Shown one piece after another: positions 1-6,830 of a stretch of 7,035 nt of DNA. The stretch is taken from the NCBI GenBank assembly GCA_021635425.1, contig JAJWOJ010000104.1, positions 1 through 7,035 on the forward strand, written 5' to 3'. Source of the DNA: Clostridiales bacterium (GTDB taxonomy: Bacteria > Bacillota > Clostridia > Christensenellales > Borkfalkiaceae). Under the pieces are notes generated by a model. The model was not told the origin of the DNA, ran no database searches, and was given only the letters and a program-made list of their open reading frames with translations. How positions within the stretch are numbered: the first letter of the stretch is position 1; each line of letters begins with the position of its first letter. The position numbers and the translations under genes are program-made.

Positions 1-175
1 GCCCCGCGGCATGAACGCCCGCGTCAGTCCTTCCGCTCCCGATAAGCTTCACGTCCTCGCCCGTAATCTTCTTAATCGCGGCGGTTATAACTTCCTGAAC
101 GGAAACGCCGTTCGGCTGGATCTGCCAGCCGCAATAATTAGTTCCGTCGTATTCTATTTTTAATTTAATTCTCAT
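1..175 (-). CDS. truA: tRNA pseudouridine synthase A, N-terminal part (cut by window edge)
   Basis: TruA converts uridines 38-40 in the anticodon arm of many tRNAs to pseudouridine in the cytoplasm. The visible 58 residues begin MRIKLKIEYDGTNYCGWQ, the usual TruA opening strand with its YDGT-Y-GWQ signature. They reach the catalytic-loop motif GSGRTDAGVHA at residues 46-56, where D51 is the family's catalytic aspartate. The rest, roughly 190 residues in typical homologues, lies beyond the left edge. The start is the ATG at 175-173, which matches the normal family N-terminus; a weak AGGCGG stretch lies about 8 bases before it. It follows ecfT by 40 bases on the same strand, the conserved ecfA1-ecfA2-ecfT-truA order of Firmicutes, so it is probably the fourth gene of that operon. 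No frame disruption is seen in the visible part. Family identity is essentially certain from the motifs. Confidence 0.95.
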   Translation of the reverse strand, partial: MRIKLKIEYDGTNYCGWQIQPNGVSVQEVITAAIKKITGEDVKLIGSGRTDAGVHAAG

Positions 176-186
176 AAAATACCCGC

Positions 187-200
187 CTATAAGTCGATTA
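187..200 (-). repeat. 14-base direct repeat, copy 1 (ecfT-truA gap)
   Basis: On the minus strand the bases TAATCGACTTATAG lie between the ecfT stop and the truA start. The same 14 bases occur at 1080-1093, again just before the next gene of the operon. Similarity continues weakly downstream: CG after one mismatch, then TATTTT after a short gap. Here the repeat runs directly into the truA ribosome-binding region. Its function is unknown. Confidence 0.7.
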
Positions 201-215
201 ACGCTATATTTTTTA

Positions 216-1046
216 TCAAAGCGCGGCGAAAAACGCAATTATCTGCGCGTAATAAATATTAAGAAAAACCACACCGGTTATCAGCCCGCCGACAAAAATT
301 ACGGCAACGGGATCACGAAAAGAAAGCTTGAGTTTTTTATACTTCGTGCGGTCTTTACTCCCCCAATAACAACGCGCGTCCATAGCGTCGCCGAGTTCGT
401 CCGCACGGCGAAGCGCGCTTATTATAAGCGGTATTAAAACAGGCACGAGAGCTTTTAATCTCGATATTATATTTCCGCTTTCGAAATCCGCTCCGCGGGC
501 TTTCTGCGCGCAGATTATTCTGTCTGTTTCGTTTGCGAGAGTGGGAATCATTCTGAGCGCGATAGACATTATGAGCGCGAGTTCGTGAACGGGAAATTTT
601 ATGAGCGCGAGGGGTTTTAAAAGACTTTCAAGCCCGTCGGTTAAGCTGACGGGAGTGGTCGTAAGCGTTAAAAGCGAACTGCCCGTGACGAGCAGAATCA
701 ATCTCGAAGCGAGAAAAGCCGCCGATAATAACCCCTCTTTGGTAATTACCCAAAAATAAACGGTATCGGTTTCGGAACGCACGTGAAACAATACGTTTAA
801 AACCGCCGTAAACAATATCAGAAAAAATATCGCTTTTATGCTTCTTAAAACCGAACCAATCGGCACGGACGAAAACATAACCGCAATTATCAGAAAAACC
901 AGCACCGCCGCCAGCGACAGAAAATTTCCCGCCAGAAACACGGCGACGATATAGGCAATGAGAAGCAATATTTTTATACGCGGATCGGTTTTATGAACGA
1001 ACGAATTCGCATTGTAATATTGCCCGAATGTAACGTCTCCCAACAT
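216..1046 (-). CDS. ecfT: ECF transporter transmembrane component EcfT
   Basis: EcfT is the membrane scaffold of energy-coupling factor transporters. It joins the EcfA1/EcfA2 ATPases to interchangeable substrate-binding S components for vitamins or metals. The 276-residue protein opens with the family motif around FGQYYNANSFVHKTDPRIK (residues 7-25). Hydrophobic segments follow at roughly 25-40, 42-58, 68-88, 105-128 and 246-275. The long cytoplasmic part holds the two coupling-helix motifs that dock into the ATPases: ARG at 183-185 (QKARGADF) and, in the second position, ARC at 224-226 (AMDARCYWG). The second departs from the textbook Ala-Arg-Gly, a variation I believe occurs in Firmicute EcfT proteins. 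Length is near the usual 265 residues. The ATG at 1046 is preceded by a weak GGTG ribosome-binding sequence. It lies 44 bases after ecfA2 and 40 before truA. No S component is adjacent, so this is the shared group II type. Confidence 0.96.
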   Translation of the reverse strand: MLGDVTFGQYYNANSFVHKTDPRIKILLLIAYIVAVFLAGNFLSLAAVLVFLIIAVMFSSVPIGSVLRSIKAIFFLILFTAVLNVLFHVRSETDTVYFWVITKEGLLSAAFLASRLILLVTGSSLLTLTTTPVSLTDGLESLLKPLALIKFPVHELALIMSIALRMIPTLANETDRIICAQKARGADFESGNIISRLKALVPVLIPLIISALRRADELGDAMDARCYWGSKDRTKYKKLKLSFRDPVAVIFVGGLITGVVFLNIYYAQIIAFFAAL

Positions 1047-1079
1047 AATTCACCAAATAATTAAATTCAAAAAATACGT

Positions 1080-1093
1080 CTATAAGTCGATTA
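1080..1093 (-). repeat. 14-base direct repeat, copy 2 (end of ecfA2 / ecfA2-ecfT gap)
   Basis: This is an identical copy of the minus-strand 14-mer TAATCGACTTATAG found at 187-200. Its first three bases are the TAA stop codon of ecfA2, so one copy starts in coding sequence while the other is wholly intergenic. It lies 34 bases upstream of the ecfT start codon. The short ATAA...TTAT symmetry around its centre is too small to be a convincing hairpin. Confidence 0.7.
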
Positions 1094-1960
1094 TCTGCTA
1101 TTTTTATAATACAATGCAACTTTTGAAACAAAGTCGTCCATAGTAAAATCACAGTCGATACAAACGCTGTTTTCTTTAAGTTTCGATAAAAGCTTAGCCG
1201 TAAGCGGAACGTCTAACCTCAGCCTTTCAAGCTCTTCGGCATTTGAAAAAACTTCTCGGGGCGTTCCCGTCATAACGACTTTTCCCTCCGAAAAGACGGC
1301 TATATCCGTACAGTTTTCAGCAACTTCGTCCATATCGTGAGAAACGATGACGATTGTTTTTACCGAGGTTCTGTGAAGGGTGTGCAGAAGCTCCATGAGT
1401 TCGCGCTTGCCGACAGGGTCAAGCCCGGCAACAGGCTCGTCCAGAATGAGAATTTCCGGTTCGGTTACGAGTACGCCCGCTATCGCCACGCGCCTTTTCT
1501 GCCCGCCCGAAAGCTCGAACGGCGATTTATTCGCTATATCGGGGCTTAAACCGACGCGTATAAGCGCACCGAAAACGGCGTTTTTTACATCTTCGTCGGA
1601 AAGTTCCTTTTTGAAATTTTTCAAGCCGAAAGCAACGTCCGAATAAACGGTTTCGGCAAACAGCTGATATTCGGGATACTGAAAAACAAGTCCCGTTTTG
1701 CGCCTTAATTCTTTAAGCTTCTTTTTGTCGGTCTTTTTTCCCTTGGAAAGGTCGATATCCCCGACGACGAGTTTTCCGTCCTGAACGGGAATAAGTGCGT
1801 CTATATGTTGAATAAACGTAGATTTTCCGCTCCCCGTATGCCCTATTATTCCGAAAAACGAGCCTTCGGGAACGGTTAAGGAAACGTCGGAAAGCGCAAG
1901 CGTTTTATTTTTCGTTTTTTTACCGTATTCGAAATTTAAATGTTCGCAAGTGATTTGCAT
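1091..1960 (-). CDS. ecfA2: ECF transporter ATP-binding protein EcfA2
   Basis: This is one of the two ABC ATPases of the ECF module. It pairs with EcfA1 as a heterodimer under EcfT and hydrolyses ATP to drive uptake. All ABC motifs are intact in the 289 residues: Walker A GHTGSGKST (40-48), Q-loop VFQYPEYQLF with Q94 (92-101), signature LSGGQ (150-154), Walker B ILILDEP with catalytic E175 (170-176), D-loop AGLD (178-181) and switch H208. The Q-loop form QYPEYQLF is the usual EcfA2 variant and separates it from EcfA1. The C-terminal part after about residue 240 is the family's normal extra domain. The ATG at 1960 lies inside the end of ecfA1 (25-base overlap) and has a GGAGG site four bases upstream, pointing to translational coupling and balanced amounts of the two ATPases. 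The stop codon is part of the 14-base repeat. Confidence 0.97.
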   Translation of the reverse strand: MQITCEHLNFEYGKKTKNKTLALSDVSLTVPEGSFFGIIGHTGSGKSTFIQHIDALIPVQDGKLVVGDIDLSKGKKTDKKKLKELRRKTGLVFQYPEYQLFAETVYSDVAFGLKNFKKELSDEDVKNAVFGALIRVGLSPDIANKSPFELSGGQKRRVAIAGVLVTEPEILILDEPVAGLDPVGKRELMELLHTLHRTSVKTIVIVSHDMDEVAENCTDIAVFSEGKVVMTGTPREVFSNAEELERLRLDVPLTAKLLSKLKENSVCIDCDFTMDDFVSKVALYYKNSR

Positions 1961-2793
1961 AATTCCTCCGAAAGGGCTTCGGCGTTTAAAATACCCGAAG
2001 AAAGCGGAACGCCCGCCATGCGCAGTTTTTCAGCTATGAGCGCGGGGCGCGGAAGCTCGAGTCCGCATTCTCGAAGTTCGGTTTTACGTGCAAACACCTC
2101 TTCGGGCTTGCCTTGAATGCGGATTTTCCCGCCGTCAAGAACGTAAACGTAATCCGCTTCGGCGGCCTCGTCCATATAATGAGTTATATCGATAACGGTC
2201 ATACCCTTTTCTTTGTTAAGCATGCGCGCAACCGCCATAACTTCTTTTCTGCCCTTAGGGTCGAGCATCGAAGTGGATTCGTCCAGAATGAGGATCTCCG
2301 GACCTATCGCTATCGCGCCCGCGATCGCTACGCGCTGTTTCTGCCCGCCCGAAAGTTTTGCCGCTTCCGCATGCCTATATTTCTCCATATCCGTGGCTTT
2401 AAGCGCGAAATCTATCGCCGCGCCTATCTCTTCTCTTTTCATTCCGATGTTTTCGGGACCGAAAGCGATATCGTCCTCGACGATTGAAGCGATTTGCTGA
2501 TTGTCGGGGTTTTGGAAAACCATTCCCGCTTTCTTTCGTATCTCGAAGAGATTTTTCTTATCCGACGTGTCCATTCCGAAAACGAACACCTTGCCCAACG
2601 TAGGTTTCAAAAGCCCGTTCACAAGCCTTGCGAGCGTGCTTTTCCCCGAACCGTTTCTGCCGAGAAGAGCTACGAACGAACCCTGTTCGACGGTGAAATC
2701 GAGATCGTTTAAGACTACCGTTTTTATTACTCTGCCGTTTTCCTCGTTCGAAGCGTAGAAAAAACGGACGTTTTGAAATTCTATAGCCTGCAT
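1936..2793 (-). CDS. ecfA1: ECF transporter ATP-binding protein EcfA1
   Basis: This is the second ABC ATPase of the ECF module and the first gene of the operon. The 285 residues carry Walker A GRNGSGKST (45-53), Q-loop VFQNPDNQQ with Q94 (92-100), signature LSGGQ (147-151), Walker B ILILDE (167-172, E172), D-loop SMLD (175-178) and switch H205. The Q-loop QNPDNQ and the sequence LDESTSMLDP are typical of EcfA1 rather than EcfA2. The ATG at 2793 fits the family N-terminus, and an in-frame TAA six bases upstream rules out a longer protein. It lacks a properly spaced ribosome binding site: the AAGGT before the ATG touches the start codon, and a candidate -10 box ends only seven bases upstream, so the message may be leaderless. 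In many Firmicutes this gene follows rplQ; here it starts its own unit, divergent from nifJ. Confidence 0.97.
   Translation of the reverse strand: MQAIEFQNVRFFYASNEENGRVIKTVVLNDLDFTVEQGSFVALLGRNGSGKSTLARLVNGLLKPTLGKVFVFGMDTSDKKNLFEIRKKAGMVFQNPDNQQIASIVEDDIAFGPENIGMKREEIGAAIDFALKATDMEKYRHAEAAKLSGGQKQRVAIAGAIAIGPEILILDESTSMLDPKGRKEVMAVARMLNKEKGMTVIDITHYMDEAAEADYVYVLDGGKIRIQGKPEEVFARKTELRECGLELPRPALIAEKLRMAGVPLSSGILNAEALSEELCKSLANI
1965..1969 (-). promoter_or_regulatory. Ribosome binding site of ecfA2 inside ecfA1
   Basis: The minus-strand GGAGG lies four bases before the ecfA2 ATG, inside the last codons of ecfA1. It fixes the ecfA2 start at 1960 and therefore the 25-base gene overlap, which favours coupled translation of the two ATPase subunits. 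Confidence 0.8.
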
Positions 2794-2800
2794 ACCTTAT

Positions 2801-2830
2801 ATTTTACCACAAATCGCGCTCAAAAAACAA
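2801..2830 (-). promoter_or_regulatory. Candidate promoter of the ecfA1-ecfA2-ecfT-truA operon
   Basis: On the minus strand TTGTTT (2830-2825) is followed by an 18-base spacer and an extended -10, TGG plus TAAAAT (2806-2801). The expected first transcribed base, six to eight bases after the -10, falls at about 2795-2793, at or next to the A of the ecfA1 ATG. That would give a leader of zero to two bases. A weaker alternative, TTGCTA (2933-2928) with an 18-base spacer and TATTTT (2909-2904), would give a leader of about 100 bases. Both calls were made by eye, without any scoring matrix. Confidence 0.5.
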
Positions 2831-2921
2831 GCATTTAAACCCCATATAGATTTTTTCACTCTTTTTTCTTTTGAAAACGACCCGTTATATGAATTTTTTT
2901 TCTAAAATACCCGCTAAACCT

Positions 2922-2950
2922 TTGACTTAGCAAGCGTATTGGGCTATAAT
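2922..2950 (+). promoter_or_regulatory. Strong sigma-A-type promoter of nifJ
   Basis: TTGACT (2922-2927) and a perfect TATAAT (2945-2950) are separated by exactly 17 bases, one mismatch from the full consensus. Transcription should start near 2957, giving an untranslated leader of about 85 bases before the PFOR start codon. The near-consensus boxes agree with the high expression expected for a central fermentation enzyme. I saw no clear dyad matching the redox repressor Rex over the promoter. Confidence 0.85.
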
Positions 2951-2966
2951 ATATAAGGTTAAGCTT

Positions 2967-2984
2967 TGCGCCTCGTCGGGCGCA
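2967..2984 (+). other. Hairpin near the 5' end of the nifJ leader
   Basis: TGCGCC (2967-2972) and GGCGCA (2979-2984) form a perfect six-pair GC-rich stem around the loop TCGTCG, extendable by one U-G pair. It would lie about ten bases from the predicted 5' end of the transcript and is not followed by a T-run, so it is not a terminator. A 5' hairpin can protect an mRNA from decay; that role is inferred. The rest of the leader (2985-3025) is AT-rich and shows no riboswitch pattern I recognise. Confidence 0.5.
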
Positions 2985-3026
2985 CGGTAAAAACGATACC
3001 ATTATCATTATAAATTTTTATCACAC

Positions 3027-3031
3027 GGAGG
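3027..3031 (+). promoter_or_regulatory. Ribosome binding site of nifJ
   Basis: GGAGG lies ten bases before the ATG at 3042, within an otherwise AT-rich, unstructured stretch. It supports this ATG; a second in-frame ATG at codon 4 would be 19 bases away, too far for efficient use. Confidence 0.85.
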
Positions 3032-3041
3032 TTAAAATTTA

Positions 3042-6000
3042 ATGAAAGTTATGACTATTGACGGTAACACCGCCGCGAGCCACGTTGCATACGCGTTCTC
3101 GGAAGTTGCGGCGATTTACCCGATCACTCCTTCCTCGCCCATGGCGGAAGTTGCGGACGAGTGGTCTACCGCCGGCAGAACGAATATGTTCGGTCAGAAA
3201 CTCAAACTTGCGGAAATGCAGTCCGAAGCAGGCGCTGCAGGCGCAGTTCACGGTTCTCTTTCGGCAGGCGCTCTGACGGTTACCTACACCGCTTCTCAGG
3301 GTCTTCTCCTCATGATTCCGAATATGTACAAGATTGCGGGCGAACTTCTCCCCTGCGTATTCCACGTAAGCGCGAGAGCTTTAGCCGCTCATTCTCTTAA
3401 CATTTTCGGCGATCATTCGGACGTTATGGCATGCCGTCAGACGGGTTTTGCGATGCTCGCGTCCAATTCCGTTCAGGAAGTTATGGATCTCGCTTTGGTC
3501 GCGCACCTTTCTACGCTTAAATCCAAAGTTCCGTTCCTTCACTTCTTCGACGGTTTCAGAACGAGCCACGAAGTTTCGAAAATCGAAGCAATCGACTATG
3601 AAGACATGAAGAAACTCGTTGACATGAAAGACATCGAGGACTTCAGAAAGAGAGCTTTGAACCCCGATCATCCCGTTCAGAAAGGTACCGCGCAAAACAG
3701 CGATACATACTTCCAGAACAGAGAAACGGCTAATAAGTATTATGAGGAAGTTCCCGCAATCGTTCAGAAGATGATGGATAAGGTTTCGGCTCTTACGGGC
3801 AGAAGCTATCACCTTTTCGATTACGTAGGCGCACCCGACGCGGAAAACGTTATCGTTATTATGGGCAGCGGCGCGGAAGCTATCGAAGAGACTATCGCAA
3901 AAATGAACAAGGAAGGACATAAAGTCGGCGTACTTAAAGTAAGACTTTACAGACCTTTCTATGCAAAAGCTTTCGTCAAGGCACTTCCGAAGACCGTTAA
4001 GAATATTGCGGTTCTGGACAGAACCAAGGAACCCGGCTCCCTCGGCGAACCTTTGTATCTCGACGTCGTTGCCGCTCTTGCCGAACTCGGCAAAAAGAAA
4101 ATTAAGGTTTACGGCGGAAGATACGGCTTAGGTTCCAAAGAGTTCAACCCGTCCATGGTTTACGCCGTATATAAGAATCTCGAATCCGACAAACCGAAGA
4201 ATCACTTCACTATCGGTATTTACGACGATATCACCAACACTTCGCTTGATTTCTCCGAGCAGTATAACGCGGCTCCCGAAGGAACTATCAGCTGTAAATT
4301 CTACGGCTTAGGTTCGGACGGTACGGTCGGCGCAAACAAGAACTCGATAAAGATCATCGGCGATCACACCGATATGTACGCTCAGGGTTATTTCTTCTAC
4401 GACTCCAAGAAGTCGGGCGGCATAACCGTTTCTCACCTCCGTTTCGGTAAGACTCCCATTCAGTCGTCTTACCTTATAGACGCGGCGGACTTCATCGCTT
4501 GCTCGCAGCCTTCTTACGTAACCAGATACGATATGGTTACCGACCTTAAAGAGGGCGGAAAGTTCCTTCTGAACTGCGAATGGGACAACGAAAAAGACCT
4601 TGCCGCAAATCTTCCCGCATCGATGAAGCGTTTGCTTGCTAAAAAGCATGCTAAACTCTACGTTATCGACGCTATCAAGATCGCCGCTTCCATCGGTCTC
4701 GGCGGAAGAACGAACGCGATCATGCAGGCTGCTTTCTTCAAGATCAACCCCGAAATCATGCCTTACGCCGAAGCGGAAGACTGGATGAAGCAGTACGTTA
4801 AGAAATCTTACGGAAAGAAAGGCGACGCGGTTGTCAACATGAACTATGCCGCAATCGACAAAGCGTCTTCCGAACTTAAAGAAATCAAAGTTCCCGCAAG
4901 CTGGGCAGACGCTACCACGGGTGCGGAACCCGCTAAACTTGCGGACGATAAATACTTCCAGGAAGTTATTCATCCGATCATCGCGCTCCAGGGCGACAAA
5001 CTTCCCTCCTCGGCATTCAACGCAGACGGAAGCGTTCCCACGGGAACTACGAGATTCGAAAAGAGAGGCGTTGCGGTCAAGATCCCCGCTTGGAACGCTG
5101 AAAATTGTATTCAGTGTAACCAATGCTCGTTCGTCTGCCCGCATGCTTGCATCCGTCCCGTTCTCGTTAAAGACGGTACGGAAGTTCCCGCAACGTTCGC
5201 TACGAAAGCGGCAATCGGTCTTAAGGGATATTCTTATAGAATGCAGGTAAGCCCGCTCGACTGTATGGGTTGCGGCGTTTGCGCTAACGTCTGCCCCACT
5301 AAGGAAGACAAGAAGGCTCTTACGATGATTCCGCTTGAAAAGGTTGTTAAGGAAGAATCCGAAAACTACGAATTCAGCGAGAAGCTTCCCGAAGTCGATA
5401 CTTCGGTATTCAAGAAGAACACCGTTAAAGGTTCTCAGTTCTCTAAGCCCCTCTTCGAGTTCTCGGGCGCATGCGCAGGCTGCGGCGAAACTCCTTACAT
5501 CAAGGTTATCACCCAGATGTTCGGCGACCGCATGATCATCGCGAACGCTACCGGTTGTTCGTCCATTTACGGCGGTTCGTCCCCGACGTGTCCTTACACC
5601 AAGAACAAGGAAGGAAGAGGTCCCGCTTGGGCTAACAGCTTGTTCGAAGACAACGCGGAATACGGCTTCGGCTTCCACCTTGCTTACTTCCAGAGAAGAG
5701 AGAAGCTTGCGGACGTTATGAGAAAGATTCTCGAACTCAACCTTCACGGAAGAGTCGGCGAGGCTTGCAAACTCTGGCTTGAAAACAAGAAGAGCGCGGA
5801 AGTTACGAGACGCGTTTACGACATTCTCGAAGCTGCTCTGCCCTCTGCCGTTAAGAACGCTAAGGGCGAACTTAAGGATCTCCTTAAAGAACTCAGCGGT
5901 ATGCTCGATTGCGTAATCAAGAAGTCTATCTGGATTATCGGCGGCGACGGTTGGGCTTACGATATCGGCTACGGCGGACTCGACCACGTTCTCGCTCAGG

Positions 6001-6566
6001 GCGAAGACGTCAACGTACTCGTCGTAGACACCGAAGTTTACTCCAACACCGGCGGACAGGCAAGTAAGTCCACTCCTACGGGTTCGGTTGCTAAATTCGC
6101 TTCGGGCGGTAAGAGAGTCAAGAAGAAGGATCTCGGCATGATGGCTATGAGCTATGGTTACGTTTACGTTGCTCAGTGCGCTATGGGTTCCAACAAACAG
6201 CAGTTCCTCAACGCTATCACGGAAGCGGAAAGCTACGACGGACCGTCGCTCCTTATCTGCTATGCTCCTTGTATCAACCACGGTATCAACATGGCTAACT
6301 CGCAGACCGAAGAAAAGAAGGCTGTCGACGCAGGCTACTGGCACCTTTACAGATACAACCCCGAGAAGGTCGGAACGGACGTTACCCCATTCACTTTGGA
6401 CAGCAAAGATCCTACCGAAAGCTATCAGACGTTCATTCTCGGCGAAAACCGTTATGCAACGCTTAAAAAGGCTCAGCCCGAACTTGCCGAAAAGCTCTTC
6501 GAGAGGGCTGAAGAAGAAAACACCGAAAGACTCGACAAATACAAAAAACTTGCAGGCAAAGAATAA
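3042..6566 (+). CDS. nifJ: Pyruvate:ferredoxin (flavodoxin) oxidoreductase, single-chain
   Basis: PFOR oxidises pyruvate with CoA to acetyl-CoA and CO2 in the cytoplasm and passes two electrons to ferredoxin or flavodoxin. The 1174-residue chain has all domains in the usual order. The N-terminal pyrimidine-binding domain has YPITPSSPMAE (26-36) with T29, the cofactor glutamate E62, and R112 in SARALAAH. The ferredoxin domain has two 4Fe-4S motifs: C689, C692, C695, C699 and C741, C744, C747, C751. The thiamine-diphosphate domain has C811 and C814 (CAGCGETPY), C839 and C1077 for the proximal cluster. Its cofactor motif is GDGWAYDIGYGG with D969, and N1002 lies in YSNTGGQ. The chain stops about where D. 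africanus PFOR begins its oxygen-protective C-terminal extension, so this enzyme should be oxygen-labile. Codon use is strongly biased, as in highly expressed genes. It stands alone between its own promoter and terminator. The name por is also used for this gene. Confidence 0.98.
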   Translation: MKVMTIDGNTAASHVAYAFSEVAAIYPITPSSPMAEVADEWSTAGRTNMFGQKLKLAEMQSEAGAAGAVHGSLSAGALTVTYTASQGLLLMIPNMYKIAGELLPCVFHVSARALAAHSLNIFGDHSDVMACRQTGFAMLASNSVQEVMDLALVAHLSTLKSKVPFLHFFDGFRTSHEVSKIEAIDYEDMKKLVDMKDIEDFRKRALNPDHPVQKGTAQNSDTYFQNRETANKYYEEVPAIVQKMMDKVSALTGRSYHLFDYVGAPDAENVIVIMGSGAEAIEETIAKMNKEGHKVGVLKVRLYRPFYAKAFVKALPKTVKNIAVLDRTKEPGSLGEPLYLDVVAALAELGKKKIKVYGGRYGLGSKEFNPSMVYAVYKNLESDKPKNHFTIGIYDDITNTSLDFSEQYNAAPEGTISCKFYGLGSDGTVGANKNSIKIIGDHTDMYAQGYFFYDSKKSGGITVSHLRFGKTPIQSSYLIDAADFIACSQPSYVTRYDMVTDLKEGGKFLLNCEWDNEKDLAANLPASMKRLLAKKHAKLYVIDAIKIAASIGLGGRTNAIMQAAFFKINPEIMPYAEAEDWMKQYVKKSYGKKGDAVVNMNYAAIDKASSELKEIKVPASWADATTGAEPAKLADDKYFQEVIHPIIALQGDKLPSSAFNADGSVPTGTTRFEKRGVAVKIPAWNAENCIQCNQCSFVCPHACIRPVLVKDGTEVPATFATKAAIGLKGYSYRMQVSPLDCMGCGVCANVCPTKEDKKALTMIPLEKVVKEESENYEFSEKLPEVDTSVFKKNTVKGSQFSKPLFEFSGACAGCGETPYIKVITQMFGDRMIIANATGCSSIYGGSSPTCPYTKNKEGRGPAWANSLFEDNAEYGFGFHLAYFQRREKLADVMRKILELNLHGRVGEACKLWLENKKSAEVTRRVYDILEAALPSAVKNAKGELKDLLKELSGMLDCVIKKSIWIIGGDGWAYDIGYGGLDHVLAQGEDVNVLVVDTEVYSNTGGQASKSTPTGSVAKFASGGKRVKKKDLGMMAMSYGYVYVAQCAMGSNKQQFLNAITEAESYDGPSLLICYAPCINHGINMANSQTEEKKAVDAGYWHLYRYNPEKVGTDVTPFTLDSKDPTESYQTFILGENRYATLKKAQPELAEKLFERAEEENTERLDKYKKLAGKE

Positions 6567-6600
6567 TTTTTAATTATTCAACCTGCACCATAAAAAAAAG

Positions 6601-6645
6601 AGCTATCGCAAGTTATGAGATTTTGTAACTTGCGATAGCTTTTTT
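6601..6645 (+). terminator. Intrinsic terminator of nifJ, bidirectional
   Basis: AGCTATCGCAAGTTA (6601-6615) and its exact reverse complement (6626-6640) form a 15-pair stem around a ten-base loop, followed by a T-run to 6645. It starts 34 bases after the nifJ stop. Eight A's at 6592-6599 give a U-run on the opposite strand, so it should also stop minus-strand transcription entering from the right. Confidence 0.93.
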
Positions 6646-6785
6646 CATAGATATATTAGGAATGTCAAGAAAAGTGTGTAAGCCAAATATTTTTCCCTTC
6701 CGAACACCGCCCGCATATCGATTTCAGACGGTATGCCCGTTTCAGGCCACATCCCGGTTTGCAATATGCAAGCATCCAATATAAC
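6646..6785. other. 140-base segment between two terminators, no supported gene
   Basis: This stretch separates the nifJ terminator from the terminator of the right-edge gene. It can be read as a 40-codon plus-strand frame (ATG 6662 to stop 6784), and a minus-strand frame opening with TTG at 6847 runs through it to 6665. Neither has a usable ribosome binding site, and the minus one passes through a terminator stem. Several short inverted repeats are visible, for example TTGCA/TGCAA at 6759-6771. I see no promoter that would make it a clear small-RNA gene, nor any recognisable protein or transposon end. Confidence 0.4.
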
Positions 6786-6830
6786 AAAAAGACCTCGAAA
6801 ATGAACAAAAACAGTTCACTTTTCAAGGTC
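6786..6830 (-). terminator. Intrinsic terminator of the right-edge minus-strand gene
   Basis: Read on the minus strand, 6830-6814 pairs with 6806-6791 over 16 pairs (one G-U pair, one bulged G) around a seven-base loop, followed by five T's (6790-6786). It begins 13 bases after the stop codon of the 6844-7035 reading frame, which supports that frame being a real, transcribed gene. There is no T-run on the other side, so it works in one direction only. Confidence 0.88.

Noticed and set aside
224..226. In EcfT residues 224-226, ARC instead of the second ARG coupling motif, considered as a sign of an inactive transporter.
   Set aside because: The surrounding motif AMDARCYWG is otherwise normal, the first ARG and both ATPases are intact, and I believe this substitution occurs in other Firmicute EcfT proteins. 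The coordinates given here are residue numbers.
2804..2845. A 13-codon minus-strand leader peptide (ATG 2845 to TAA 2806-2804) just upstream of ecfA1.
   Set aside because: It has no ribosome binding site, shows no run of regulatory codons or attenuator hairpin, and would lie upstream of the favoured transcription start.
2928..2946. TAGC/GCTA inverted repeat between the -35 and -10 boxes of the nifJ promoter, considered as an operator.
   Set aside because: Four-base arms separated by 11 bases are too short and too common to support a binding site.
4308..6344. A 678-codon minus-strand reading frame opposite nifJ.
   Set aside because: It is codon-aligned antisense to an unmistakable PFOR gene, has no recognisable motif and is explained by missing TTA, TCA and CTA sense codons. 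The shorter antisense frame at 3381-3920 has the same cause.
6724..6742. A minus-strand sequence resembling the Neisseria DNA uptake signal (ATACCGTCTGAA against ATGCCGTCTGAA).
   Set aside because: It is a single copy with a mismatch in a Firmicute-like genome, and one such near match is expected by chance.
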